Positions 21,601-32,900 of a stretch of 64,000 nt of DNA are shown here, one piece after another (the first letter of the stretch is position 1; every line of letters starts with the position of its first letter). The translations under genes were made by a program, and so were the position numbers. The notes below the pieces were generated by a model. It had not been told where the DNA came from. It did no database searches and saw nothing but the letters and a program-made list of their open reading frames with translations. The stretch is from Enoplolaimus lenunculus (lineage: Eukaryota > Nematoda > Enoplea > Enoplida > Thoracostomopsidae): assembly GCA_030248215.1 (NCBI GenBank), contig JASANG010001782.1, positions 62,001-126,000 on the forward strand, given 5' to 3'.

Positions 21601-22011
21601 TTCGAAAAAATATGCAAAGGCTAAATTTATTTCTTGTTTCAGTTTAAAATTTTATTTCAATTTTCAGTGTTGTAAAATGACATTTTTAAACATTAAACGG
21701 ATGCAAAAATTATACCTTCACATGCAGTGCAAAATGTTTTAATCTGACTTGTGTGTTGGCCACTAGTAAGACGTTAGGCAGGGGGAGTAACAATTCAGAC
21801 ACCTAAGTCATGTAATCATCTCGAATACCATCATAAGATGCTTATGGTGCTTTTTTGAGTCTCGGTTATATCTGGGGTATATACCTATAAGTGTCCGCAA
21901 AGGTCGTTATTTGAACTTAAGTCTTAAATTTTCTAAAAAAACATAAACCCTTATTAGAAGTTAAATACATGGAAAGCTATGTAAAAACAGTAAAACCAAG
22001 TTACAAAAATA

Positions 22012-22402
22012 CTGTAGTGACCCGAATAAGAGGTGGTTCCCATTTTGAGTCCCAATCAATAAGAGTCCGTATCCCCAAGAGTCCTTAAGCGGATAGAGTC
22101 CGAAAACCAGAATTAGAGTCCATAAAGGTCTATTATGGCTAATTGTAGCGCATAAATGACTCCAGGGCCAAAAAAGGTGAGTTCGAAACTTTAAAGCGTA
22201 AAGTTTTGAAAGTAATTCTATAGTACAACATTGCATTATCGCTCAAGCTTTTGATACAAGACACATAAACGTTTAATTCAACGGATAGTTGCAATACCAG
22301 GTATATATAAGTAACGACGGGTTGCGGAGGGTGGCTTGAAAATAAATAACAGTGCGTAAGCAAATAACATATCAGTCCCCCCTCTTATTCGGGTCACTAC
22401 AG
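22012..22402. mobile_element. CTGTAGTGACC MITE
   Basis: 391 bp, ends CTGTAGTGACCCGAATAAG and CTTATTCGGGTCACTACAG, inserted at TA on the left. Internal text such as GAGTCCCAATCAATAAGAG and TAATTGTAGCGCATAAATGA is shared with 1,447-1,600 and 14,267-14,715. Confidence 0.8.
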
Positions 22403-22637
22403 CATATTTAACCAATGTCAGAGCTGAAGTTTTATTCAAAAACTTACTTGCTTGCCAAACTGGGTAAAGCACTCAATTGACAACAGAGTATCAAAGTGAA
22501 CGATAGTATTCTTAGCATATAACGATAATTAAGTTTTTCACCACAGCGCGAAAACATTTTACATTTTATGATCTAAAATGTGGAACCAATGGCGGGTCCA
22601 GAAATTAATGGAAGCCTCGTGTCCTGATATATACATA

Positions 22638-22798
22638 CTGCACTGACACGAATACGACATAGATTCTGTTTTGAGTCTCAATCAATAGGAGTTCGTATTC
22701 CTAATATTGTGCATAAATAACTGCAGGACCAAATAAAGGGCGGCGGAAGGGGAGTTAAAAATAAATAGCAGTCCCACCTCTTATTCGGATCAGTACAG
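22638..22798. mobile_element. short CTGTAGTGACC MITE
   Basis: 161-bp deletion derivative of the preceding family: CTGCACTGACACGAATACG at the left, CTTATTCGGATCAGTACAG at the right, TA on both sides. Confidence 0.75.
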
Positions 22799-23879
22799 TA
22801 AGTTTTAAACTGCTATTAACTCAGGTTTTTTCAGTGCTAATTGCACCACGTTTTAAAAATCATGTAATGGGCGAATCGTGAATAATAAGAAATAGGATTT
22901 AAACTTTGAGTATAAAAATCGGTGTCCGAATCATAAAAATTTCGGTGCATCCAAAAATGCTGGAAAGCCCAACGAATATTTGTAATGCCTCAATGGTGAT
23001 ACAGAAAAATAACACATCTTCGAAACTTTTATACACGCCCCTGAAACAAAACATGGGCCATCCGTTTTATTAATTAATATTTTTACTACACGTTTACACA
23101 CTGCTGCTAAAAGTCATATCGAAGGTTTGTTGAATCAATTTTTGTTTTATATTAAAAATAAAGATCGCATTCTTGAATCAGTAAAACACCGTACTTTTAG
23201 AATTTGGTGACTACAATACAAGAAATGCTACAATGTACCACTTGTAAAACGAAAAATAAATACGAAATTCAAATTTTTTAAAAGAACATCGTACATTATC
23301 ACCAATCAACAGCAACACCTATATATGATGCCGCCAAACAGTAAACTATAGCTACAAATAATTGCTTTCTTGATGGGGATGAGCATACAAGATGGTAAGC
23401 GTTTTGCAAAGCGCAGTACGTACACAAAACATACTGTTATTCTGTAGATCAAATTACAACAGATTTTTCAATATCTATACCTTAATAATTTCGACTGTAT
23501 GAGCTAGAGTATAGTGGTTAGCTCTCGTATAAATTCTACACAGATTACGCTTTTACACAAGGCTCACCAATGGCCAAGCATAAACCTTTGCCTAAGCTAA
23601 TGACGGTTTACACTGCAGTTCCGTGCTAAGGTTTGACAATTTTTCATATTTTCCATTGTTTCGGTTCTGTAAAGCTTTCGCCAGATATAAGTTTTTGGCG
23701 CTCTCACTAAGCGGTTTTCATCGAAGAAAAACATTCTAGATATCATTAAGCCTCAGCCTATTAAGCAATGGCAACAAAGCTTTGCACCTGTCCTGTGAGT
23801 AGTGCTAGATTTTTTACAACATAAATCATTCCATTTTTGTGCCACTCTGCAAAGGTCAACGCTGGTGTATTTGCAATAC

Positions 23880-23968
23880 ATATTAGAGTTGGAATGCTTA
23901 AAAGGTTAGGCTTACTCTATTGCAGCCCTGCAGAAAAACGTTCCGCCCTGATCGTAACATTGGACCGG
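23880..23968. mobile_element. telomere-motif MITE, right part
   Basis: Contains GGTTAGGCTTACTCTATTGC, then CTGCAGAAAAACGTTCCGCC and ends GATCGTAACATTGGACC. The segment running from here to 24,103 is paralogous to 39,190-39,410. Confidence 0.6.
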
Positions 23969-24103
23969 TTTAGTGATTGATATACACCATTTTCTTCCAG
24001 TGTTGTTATAAAAAAATCTTAGCTTTCTTAATTTGTTTTACAAGATTATGGTCATAACGATCCGAGCGTTATGCAACCGAATATCCTTTTCCGTTATTTT
24101 TAG

Positions 24104-25692
24104 TAGGGATGTGTCGATACCAAAACTTTTGCCGATGCCGAATCTTATTTTGAAATTTTGCCAATGCCGAACCGATGCCGATTCCACCTTTAGCTGGCTT
24201 CTCCACAGCGGGGGGGCAGCACTTTTCGAAGTTTTCATTCCCCCCGGCGAAAATTTTGCCGCCCCCGGAAAGGCCCCCAGCGAATTTTTGGCCGCACCCC
24301 AGCAATTTTTTGCTGGGGGCCCCCAGGACTTTTCTAAGCCAAAAATTTTCAATGTTAAGACATACCAGGGTATCCGTTAAGATTGTATTTGAGCAGTGGT
24401 GACGATTGTTGAGTTGATTGGCAGTTGTGAATTTGACAGTGGTTGACTTGATTGGCAGCCGCTGAACTGAGCTTCCCGAAGTGACTTTATGTTGTGTTAT
24501 GTGTTTATGTAATGCGTAGCAATGTTGCGCGTGTTTTGTTTGTGTGTATGCGTGGTGTAATTGTGTGTAGAATGTGTTTGGTTTGAGTTTGATTAAACAG
24601 CACCAGGACGGTCCTGACACTGCTTCCGACTCAGTTGGACCGGCCGTGCTCTCATCCATCAGTACGCTCTCTCCATCAAATTGCTCACCTTCGCTCGCAC
24701 TCTCACTCATTTCGTCTAGGTCACTAAACTACATCGTCTGAAGCTCCAAATGCGTCAGCATCGTCAAGAACGGCAATAATGTCTAACTCTTGATTCGGTG
24801 ACTCTGCATGTACGACACGCGAAAGTGTTGCTGCAGTTGCTCTCACACGACGTTCAAACTTCTTTTCGCGTCCGTCTGTTTTTTTCTGCATGGATCGCAA
24901 AAGTGGTTTTTCATACGTTGCTTCACGAGATCCAGGTAAAAGCGAAATTCGACGAGGGTTGAAAAAAATTTCCCCAGATCGTAACAGCTACGTCACTATC
25001 GAACGTCTCAAAAGGCTCACACTCCATATTAATGGTTATGTACGCGTTGACTGATTGATCTAGTCGATTCATACACAAACGAGTATCAACTGTGCTTCTT
25101 TCAACTTCTGGTTAAGTTGTCAGTAATATTAGTTAAGATTATTGTTATTAGCGTTTGCGGGAAATTTTTGTCATGTTGAGCGATAAGTAATCTACAATTG
25201 AGTTGGAAACACGTTATGGAATGAAAAAATGGTCCAAAAAGTCGGTTTGCAAAAGTTTAAGCCTGCGGCACAGGACCCCCAGATCATCTGGGGGCCCCCA
25301 GGAAACTCCTGGGGGGCCCCCACAGGAAACGCCCTCCGGCGGAAATTTTCAAGCTGTGGAGAAACCAGTTTAGTACAGCATGTTTAATAAACAGATAGGA
25401 TACTACGTTACATCATTATATGAAGCCTTTAACCCTAAACATCACAAACGAATAAAAAGTTATACGAACGGATAATTTCAATTAAGTTTTTTAAACACAA
25501 ACGCGAAAGAAATAATAGTTTTCCTGATCAGACACATAGATATGCGCGCAGAAATAAAACTGATAGCATTCCAACAGACTGTTATAAGTGCAAAAGTATC
25601 GGCAAAGAATCGGCAATATTTTTGCAGTGCCGATGCCGGTACTCACAAAAAGTGCCGATTACTACCGATGCCGATTAATCGGCACATCCCCA
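24104..25692. mobile_element. hAT-like element, GGGATGTGCCGAT ends
   Basis: Ends TAGGGATGTGTCGATACC and GATTAATCGGCACATCCCCA are inverted; flanks ATTTTTAG and ACATTTAG (6 of 8) are the target duplication. A related unoccupied site is present at 39,403-39,410. Inside are a second pair of inverted arms and, on the minus strand at about 24,580-24,710, a Ser/Asp/Glu-rich open frame starting MSESASEGEQFDGESVLMDE. More minus-strand open sequence lies at about 24,730-25,080. This may be the remnant of a transposase or cargo gene, but no catalytic motif was recognised. A separate right-end piece is at 31,973-32,051. Confidence 0.7.
24188..25372. repeat. GC-rich inverted arms nested in the hAT-like element
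   Basis: Left: GCTGGCTTCTCCACAGCGGG, then several short C-runs and G-runs such as GCTGGGGGCCCCCAGG. Right: GGGGGCCCCCAGGAAACTCC and GAAATTTTCAAGCTGTGGAG, then AAACCAG. The arms are inverted copies of each other, each with local hairpins. This is either a second element inserted in the first or its subterminal region. Confidence 0.6.
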
Positions 25693-25722
25693 ACATTTAG
25701 TATATGATTAACATTCTTGCTG

Positions 25723-25767
25723 ATCTGTAGAAAAACGTTCAGCCCCTAATCTTTACATGGGCCCATT
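25723..25767. mobile_element. telomere-motif MITE, right terminal piece
   Basis: CTGTAGAAAAACGTTCAGCCC then CTAATCTTTACATGGGCC, the right end of the family without the TTAGGC core. Confidence 0.5.
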
Positions 25768-26152
25768 TTTGCTTCACTATCACGTTGCGGTACCAGTTTC
25801 CGGTAGAAAATCCATCAGTTTTGAACCGACTGCTTTCGGTATCATAGAACTTCAATTGCACCCTGCTTCTTGGAGAATTTCAATGTTTTAATAATTAAGG
25901 TGCACATTTGCGTTATGTAGCGTGTAAAGTTAGCATATATGCTGTGAGAAAGCGTTAGTGAAAAAATTTAGGTACCAACATCTGCATTGTGTGCACTAAG
26001 GCGTTTACGATTAACCGCGAATCTCCAAAACATTAATGTCAAGCATATAACCGGGAAACCAACACTGGTGTAGCCAAACAATCTTACCCTCCCCATAGTT
26101 TTCAACTCAGTTTATCTTATGCCAGCAATACTGTAAAAAATTCTTGTTCCAA

Positions 26153-27931
26153 TCATAGTGTCCCATGTCCAGGAGCAAAATACGAAACGTTTCGGCCTCC
26201 AAGACTGGTATGAAACTGTTGTGTTTTCACCAAACCTTTGATCTTGTTATCAAATGATGTATCAGTTGCAAACAACTGAAAATAACAATTCGCCATGGGG
26301 GTCAAATGTCTTCAAATAAACTTTCTTTTAGAATCCAAATTGCAGTCCAATTTTCAAATACAATCAGTCAGTATAAAAACATAACCACGACTGAGAATGG
26401 CACGGTTGTGATAAGATAATGACGCTGTTAAGAATCTAAATTCTGTTAAATGGTTATTAATGAAATATTGCAATGTAAAAACCAAAAATTTTATAGGTAT
26501 ATATACGCGTATATATAGGTATATATACGCGTATATATAGGGACAGCGTAACAATTTTATACAAAGCTTACATAAATATGAATGAGAATTAATAACGCAT
26601 TGGCCGATGCAAGGGTTCCTACCTGGCAAAAAACATCCTTCGATGGCCCTGTTTCAAAAGGTACCATTTGAATTCGCCATGTAGCCTCATGAGCAATTGA
26701 GTTAGACACTCGGCGTACCACAGAATGTTCATCAAAATTAGATCCGATGTCGTAAGTAATGATAATAGATGTAGGCTCGCCCAGCTGAGTTCGAATTTGA
26801 TTTAAAAGCTGACGATACAGCGATAACGTTGTCTTGCATGAAAACCCGAAATGGAACAGAGTTGATAAGTTATCAATAAGCACAGCTTGGGGCTTTGTGT
26901 CATTGGTTTGATTTGGTGCGAGTATGGCTTCAACAATAATGTCGAAAACTCGTTTTGCAGCCGCAACTTCGAAAGTTTGATCTCCGTTGACCAAAAACAT
27001 AAAACAAAATAGAGTTCTGAGGTAGCAATCAAATTATACAGAATTACGGGAACAGAAAGAAAATGTCGAAGCGAACATTATATACAACATACACTAATTA
27101 TGAAGGCGATCTGTATGTACGTACTTTCAACCGTTCAAAAATATCAGTGGTCCGAGTAATTCCTATGTTTTTGGTTCCTATGACATGTAGAAAGTTAGCT
27201 TAATTAAAATTAATTGGGTGGCATGACACCAAATTTTGCAGACGGTAATTTGTAGTATTCAGCCAACAAAAAATTTGTAAATGTTATAAATCGACTGGTC
27301 CAGGACCTTTACTGCGATGTTATACTTTGTGACGTTTCATTGCTTTCCGGCGCCGACCGGTACAGTACAGCTTCGTCCGACGCCATGCATGCCTCAAGTA
27401 CGCGAATTGCCGCATGATGGCTGACGGCACCGCAAGCAAACCAATTTGTAGAATATAATAAAAATTTTTAAATTCGACGTCATTTAACGCTCAACGGTAC
27501 CACACGTACACGAAAAGCATAGTACCTTCGAATTTGGGAATCGCTGTCATTTATTTTCATCTCTTTTTGATAAATTAAAAAACCAGATCTAAACATTCAA
27601 ACACTCACTCAAACAATGCTGAATCACCGTCGTGTCGTTCGAATATTAAATCGTTTATGACTGGCATCATGCTAGCTATCTGCAGAGCCCCATCAGATTT
27701 AAATTTCGTTACAGTGCAGCCTAACTTCGCTAAAACTGTTTGATAATGGAAAGTTGCACTCAGAAAGCTGAAAACTGTCGTTTTTATGCCGTCTCGCAGT
27801 GAAGCAGCTAACATGTCAGCAGTCAAAAAGGAACAATCAATGCCTTGCGTTTCAATATAGATGAGTTGGTTACCAGATGATAAGGAGTCATGCAATGCAT
27901 GTAAAGCGTTCTTAAATGTCCGCCGATCCAT
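26153..27931 (-). CDS. ELP6: Elongator complex protein 6
   Basis: A subunit of the ELP4-ELP5-ELP6 RecA-like ring of Elongator, needed for wobble-uridine modification of tRNA. Exons in coding order: 27,931-27,609, 27,016-26,623, 26,275-26,153, with matching phases; 279 residues against 266 in human. Assignment rests on the N-terminal strand region GNQLIYIETQGIDCSFL, on FHYQTVLAKLGC, on PQAVLIDNLSTLFHFGF (human PVLLVDDLSVLLSLGM) and on the C-terminus FHTSLGGRNVSYFAPGHGTL (human KSVSFFAKGMSPAVL). As in other ELP6 proteins, Walker motifs are not seen. The start is the first ATG before a continuous 107-codon exon. Intron 2 contains a 22-bp TA-rich duplication. Divergent from BUB3, 2.0 kb apart. 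Family-level confidence is good, but this is a fast-evolving protein. Confidence 0.82.
26495..26538. repeat. 22-bp palindromic tandem repeat in ELP6 intron 2
   Basis: GGTATATATACGCGTATATA plus TA occurs twice in a row; each unit is itself nearly palindromic. Confidence 0.75.
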
Positions 27932-28332
27932 CGTTCAAAGAAGCAAAATAAACTGACTGCAACAATTTATAAGCTAATTAAAATATGTACTTTCTTATAC
28001 ACGTACGTAAATATTGAACATGAATGAACGTAACTGAAAAGAACGTAAAATCAAATACTAACAGAATATAACACATGGTTCTTTAATATGCAACTAGAAG
28101 AACGGTCACGCGCTTGGAATTAATTACCTTCATATTTACAAACAGACGTTTGCACCACGCAGACCGCTTTTCTAATGCTATTAACGATGCAGCGTCTAAG
28201 CATATGTATAGTGCAACTTCAAATGGTATTATCAAATAACTGACCAATGGAAGTTTTCCGATATACTTACCATCTACGCAATACATTGCAAAAAACCTCA
28301 CGGTGCACGAAACTTTACCGATATTTACTCAC

Positions 28333-28508
28333 GGCGAATTCCGAAACCCTCACTTAACCTAATCGTTAGCTATGTATTTATGACTTTTGACATACGCACA
28401 ACCTGGTGTATTATTCTCTTTTAGGCATATACTGTAAAATGAAATGTATGACGCTGTATACTTATGAGATAACGGATAGTGTGCGTCGTGCTCTCCTATT
28501 CCAGCCAT
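28333..28508 (-). CDS. possible start of a small gene, two exons, unrecognised
   Basis: Minus-strand reading: ATG at 28,508 opens MAGIGEHDAHYPLSHK, splice donor GTATAC at 28,461. An acceptor CGATTAG leads to 28,358-28,333, encoding LSEGFGIR in matching phase, followed by the strong donor GTGAGTAA. A protein-like stretch reading ALYICLDAASLIALEKRSAW lies further downstream at about 28,200-28,127. No family is recognised and the gene is not proven; it could also be chance open frame. Confidence 0.25.
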
Positions 28509-28686
28509 GATTAGATGTATTTCCCGCACAAGAATTCTTGGCTCGATTATAATTTTGAAAAACAAATTTCAGTTGAAATTGTACAAATGCTTGCGATCAA
28601 GCGTTATGTTTTCTCTTTAGTTTACGCAACAAAAACTTCAACACCTGGAATGGTTTTACCGTTTTTATATTTTTCCCGTTACAGTA

Positions 28687-28850
28687 TGACCCGTAGCCAG
28701 CTCATCTTGCTGGGGGGCTACAAAAATTTACGAGGGACATTCAAGATTTTTCAATGAGCTACAGGCAAGGTTGAAAATTTTCTATGGTGGAGGCAAGTTT
28801 TTTCAGGGGGCTCAGCCGCCCAGCCCCCCCCCCAGAAGTAGAAGAGCATA
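28687..28850. mobile_element. GTAGCCAGCTC-family MITE
   Basis: GACCCGTAGCCAGCTCATC, then TTTTCAATGAGCTACAGGCA, GTTGAAAATTTTCTATGG and GGGGCTCAGCCGCCCAGCCC, in the family order. The right end is decayed. Confidence 0.6.
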
Positions 28851-29458
28851 TGAGCCGGTGTCCCAACAATTACCAAAGGGAGGGCATAGAAAGGTAAAAT
28901 AATTTACCTTCTGTCGCGATTAAATGCAGAAGAAGACTAGCTTCTCGCTCGATTTGCTAACGGAGTTCTTTGGCATGGATGCCAACTGACTGTGAGCAAC
29001 TCAGCGTTAACTGTGCACACGGAATGAATGTCGCTCGACAACTTGTCACCAGGTAATATCCTAAATAAGATTAAGGCAAATGATGGGTGGCTAAGATATT
29101 GGTGCACCCCAATAATTATATTGTTTTTACACCCTTCTTTTTTCTAAGTTATAGGGCTTGCCTTCTGTTGTTAACTCTCCTTTACGTTGTTTTTGAAAAC
29201 TGTTTAAAATTTGTGGGAAAACATCTAGCTAGTTGATAAATGCATTTAACAATTTTCTTTTATGGTATGTTTGGAGGACTCGTAGCTAAAATTTGCGTGT
29301 GCACGTTTTGCGGCTGAATTACCAACTTCGTTAACCTACAGTTGCATGCATTGTGAAAGGATTCTCTGATACAAATAACTTGCACATTCACCTTGCAGCT
29401 GCTCGTCAGTCTGGGTAGGAACCGGGACATCAAAACTTTCAACTAAGCAGCTGGAAAA

Positions 29459-29535
29459 GCGGGCTAGAGCGGGGATCTAACTCTCAGCCTATGGATCCTT
29501 AAGCGAGCACTCTATCAGTGCGCCACGCAGCCCGC
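29459..29535 (-). repeat. tRNA-like sequence, probably a SINE head or tRNA pseudogene
   Basis: On the minus strand GCGGGCT at the 5' side and AGCCCGC at the 3' side form a perfect 7-bp acceptor stem over 77 nt. TGGCGCACTGATAGAG is A-box-like, with a GCACT/AGTGC D-arm. GAGTTAGATCC is in the B-box position but lacks the usual GGTTCGA. The anticodon loop would be 8 nt and the T-stem is mispaired, so a working tRNA is unlikely. Confidence 0.5.
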
Positions 29536-29708
29536 CTGTCCAACTGCATTTTTCGTCGACAATATTTGTCGACCGTATGCTGCCAGCTAGCATACATACA
29601 TTGCACTCCACTATATTGCAAGTGCACATAACGGACAAGCATGTCACATGCTTACACTGCTCAATTTCGCATAAAGAATTTTTAGGTGCGAATAGTGTTT
29701 TAGTTTAA

Positions 29709-29902
29709 TAGGATTTGCTTGTAGTTGGAAACTTTGAAGCAGGTCTTAAAGTTTCGGATTTCTGGTTGTGTTAATTTTGAATTCTGTCGCCAAATCGTGC
29801 ACTATAGGATTTCCTTGTCAGTTGGAAACTTTGAAGCCAGTCTTAAAGTTTCGGACTTCTGGTTGTGTTAATTTTGAATTCTGTCGCCAAATCGTGCACT
29901 AT
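29709..29902. repeat. 96-98-bp tandem duplication just upstream of BUB3
   Basis: TAGGATTTGCTTGTAGTTGG begins copy one (29,709) and TAGGATTTCCTTGTCAGTTG copy two (29,805). Both run through TCTGTCGCCAAATCGTGCAC. The second copy ends 34 bp before the BUB3 ATG, so the duplicated unit is promoter or 5' untranslated sequence. Confidence 0.85.
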
Positions 29903-29936
29903 TTCAGTATCTATCATTCTTATTTATACTCAAACA

Positions 29937-32900
29937 ATGTTACCTCCCGAGCCTCACATTGTATCAGCTCCAAACGAATTTGCGCTGCAAAATCCACCTT
30001 CTGACGGTATTGCAAGTGTTCGATTTGCTCCAGAGGGAGTTAAGTTTCTGCTTGTGTCGTCATGGGATTGCCTTGTGCGGATGTACGATGTCGCTTCAAA
30101 TAGTGTTCGGGTGCAATATCAACATTCGGCACCGGTGTTAGATTGCTTATTCCAGGTAACTGAATTTCTAAATTTTATGCATTTTTAAAGAAAGCAAGGA
30201 TAGCAAAACTCACTATTTGCGATACGTACGTTCGAATCGTGTAATGGTGTATTGGCCACTTTTAGTATGTGAAATTCGGAATTGCAACGTCGTTGAGAAC
30301 CAGGCATATTAATTCAGTGCAAAATTTGTTTAAGGATATGACGCGAACAGTGAGTGGTGGGCTGGACAAAGTGGTTAAATCATATGATCTCAATGCTAAC
30401 GCAGGTCAGTTTTCAAATAAATCAAGTCGCTTTCATTGTAAACTATGATAGAACTATTCTCAAACATTCGCTTTTATACAATTCTAACCTAACCCAGACT
30501 CAGGATTTTTAATTATATAAACTTGCTTAACATCACGATGGTTCCACCGGAATTCTTGTTCCGGGCAAAATTCCTGCAAAATCCATCCTTGTTTCTGTTC
30601 CAGCATTGTGCACCACAGGAACCGGAATTTTTACGACGTAGTGTAAAATCATATAAAGAATAGATAGTTTGCATTTGCTAAATTTTTGTATAGTTCAAAT
30701 TCCAAAAATTATGCTTTGAAATCTCGTTCAGTTTAATTAATGAGCAGGATGCAACCGGGATTATTAAATACCGGAACCGAAGTCAGAGGCTGAAAGTTAA
30801 AAAATGCCAAAATCCTGAAACAAATGCAGTAAGTGAAAACATAACTTATGTAGTATTGCACAAATTGAAATTTTTGGCAATACACGCTCAGACAATAATA
30901 TGCCAATTTTTCTTAAATTTTCGAATGAGAAAAATTTTCAGTACCGAAAGTACCGGAGAATTCCGGTGAAAAATTACCAAATTTCTTACCGGAACCAGAT
31001 GTTGAAAAATACAGGATTTCCCTTCCGGAACCGGAATTCCTGATGCACCCTGTTGATGAGTTATTTGATTAAAGTACTTCATTACAAGTAATTTTGTAAG
31101 ATTGGTGAAAACGAAGAAAAAATCACGAAAAAACACCCTTATGTCTACTTTACTAGAAACTAAAACAGTAATTCGATTTTTAAAAACACTTTTATTCTAG
31201 CTTCTGTTCCTGCAAAGTTTAGGTCCTGCTGAAACCCTGAACATTACTCACTTTCTTGCGAATTGTGCTGCGCCAGGCATCATAGTTGATAAGTTTCTAA
31301 AAGGCTCTGTTATTTACGAGTGCAGCGATGTGTTCCAATTGCTGTATATACAAACGGAATATTATAGAATCTATCATTGGTGTCCACGACGCACCGGTTC
31401 GATGCATTGAACATTCACGCGAAATCGGTTTGGTTATTTCTGGTTCTTGGGACGCAAGCGTCAAGTTGTGGGACCCTCGAGCTTCAAACCCATGCATATC
31501 AACTCATGGGCAGCCTGACAAGGTAAGCTAAATATATTTTGAATTGAAATGATCCGGTATTATTTGGTTGAAGATTATATGTTATAAATAAGTGAAAGTT
31601 TTAAGATCCGTTGTTCGATATATTGAATATTTTCATTTGCCATCTGTAACGTAATATATTAAGGTATATACCATGTCAACATGTGGCGATAAATTGATTG
31701 TTGGAACTGCGAATCGAAAAGTATGGATTTGGGATTTAAGAAACATGGGGAACGGGCCTGACCAACAGCGCGACTCGTCGCTAAAATATCAAACAAGAGC
31801 AATTAGAGCGTTTCCAAACAAGCAGGGATATGTGCTGAGCTCAATTGAAGGTAAAATGTTAACAAAACTATGGGCTTTGATTTTTAATCAAGGTTTAGAG
31901 AAATGGCTGGAAAGTTCCACGTACCTTAAACTGTTTGCTTTTGGTTGTTTAGAGTTAGCAATATGCAGATGCAAGCAATTTTTGCAGTGCCGATGCCGAT
32001 AATCAAGAAAGTCGCGATATGACCGATGACGATTAATCGGCACATCCCTACTTAAAGGGCTCATGTTCTAAAATCTAAATATCGATAGAACAACAGTGTC
32101 GTGTCCGGTCAAAAATTACATCAAACAAGCCTTATGAATTACAAGTTAATTAATGGGTACGAACTGCAAGCTAATTTAATTAATCGAATTATCCGTTTAC
32201 ACTTTTGCAGTGAAATTGCCAAGTGGTGTGGTGTAAAAACCTGGTTTGAAATTCTATCAAAATGACGTTTATCATCGGTTTTGTTTTTAAGGTCGAGTTG
32301 CTGTTGAGTATTTGGATACCAATCCGGATGTTCAGCGGAAGAAGTATGCATTCAAGTGTCATCGATTTAAAGAACCAACTGGGGTTGAGTTGATATATCC
32401 AGTGAATACGATTGCATTTCATCCTGTACATAACACGTTTGCAACAGGCGGATCTGACGGATTTGTCAATATTTGGGATCCTTTTAACAAAAAGCGTCTA
32501 TGCCAGTTTCACAGGTATCGGTTGAGAAATAAATTAAATATCGCGATGATTTTTAGTTCACGAGTCATCAAATATTTTTGACTTTGAAATAGGTTTCGCT
32601 TGGTTCTGTGAGTAATTACGAAATTCAACTTAATTTTATACCGTAATCGGAACTAGAAATTTTCGTGCCCCTTAGCACTTTCTTACATGGCAAGTATTAA
32701 AATATGGAATACGTATGCTATGCTACATTGCAATAAATTGGTTTTAGAGTTAATGGACTGTCCTGTGCTGCTTATGTTTTACAGAGTTGTTCTAATGCTT
32801 ATTAAAACTGGTTTTGGAATTTATTTGCAATCTACAGTCACGGACAGATTTAAATGCGCAGAAACCGCGATTGCGTCCACTGCAGTTGCGGTTTTGTAGC

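Larger units (their letters stand above)
21601..26152. other. interval between cathepsin B and ELP6, filled with transposons
   Basis: No host exon is supported. It contains two CTGTAGTGACC MITEs, one piece of CAATGGCGGGTCC (CAGTGGC family, near 22,590), a hAT-like element at 24,104-25,692 and telomere-motif MITE ends on both sides of it. Confidence 0.55.
27932..29936. other. interval between divergent ELP6 and BUB3
   Basis: Should contain both promoters. It holds a tentative small minus-strand gene, a GTAGCCAGCTC-family repeat, a tRNA-like block and the 96-bp duplication next to BUB3, each listed separately. The remaining part shows nothing recognisable. Confidence 0.45.

Noticed and set aside
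24069-24710. 213-codon minus-strand open frame taken as one gene
   Set aside because: It runs out through the inverted arms and end of the hAT-like element into flanking sequence. Only its first part is a plausible coding remnant.
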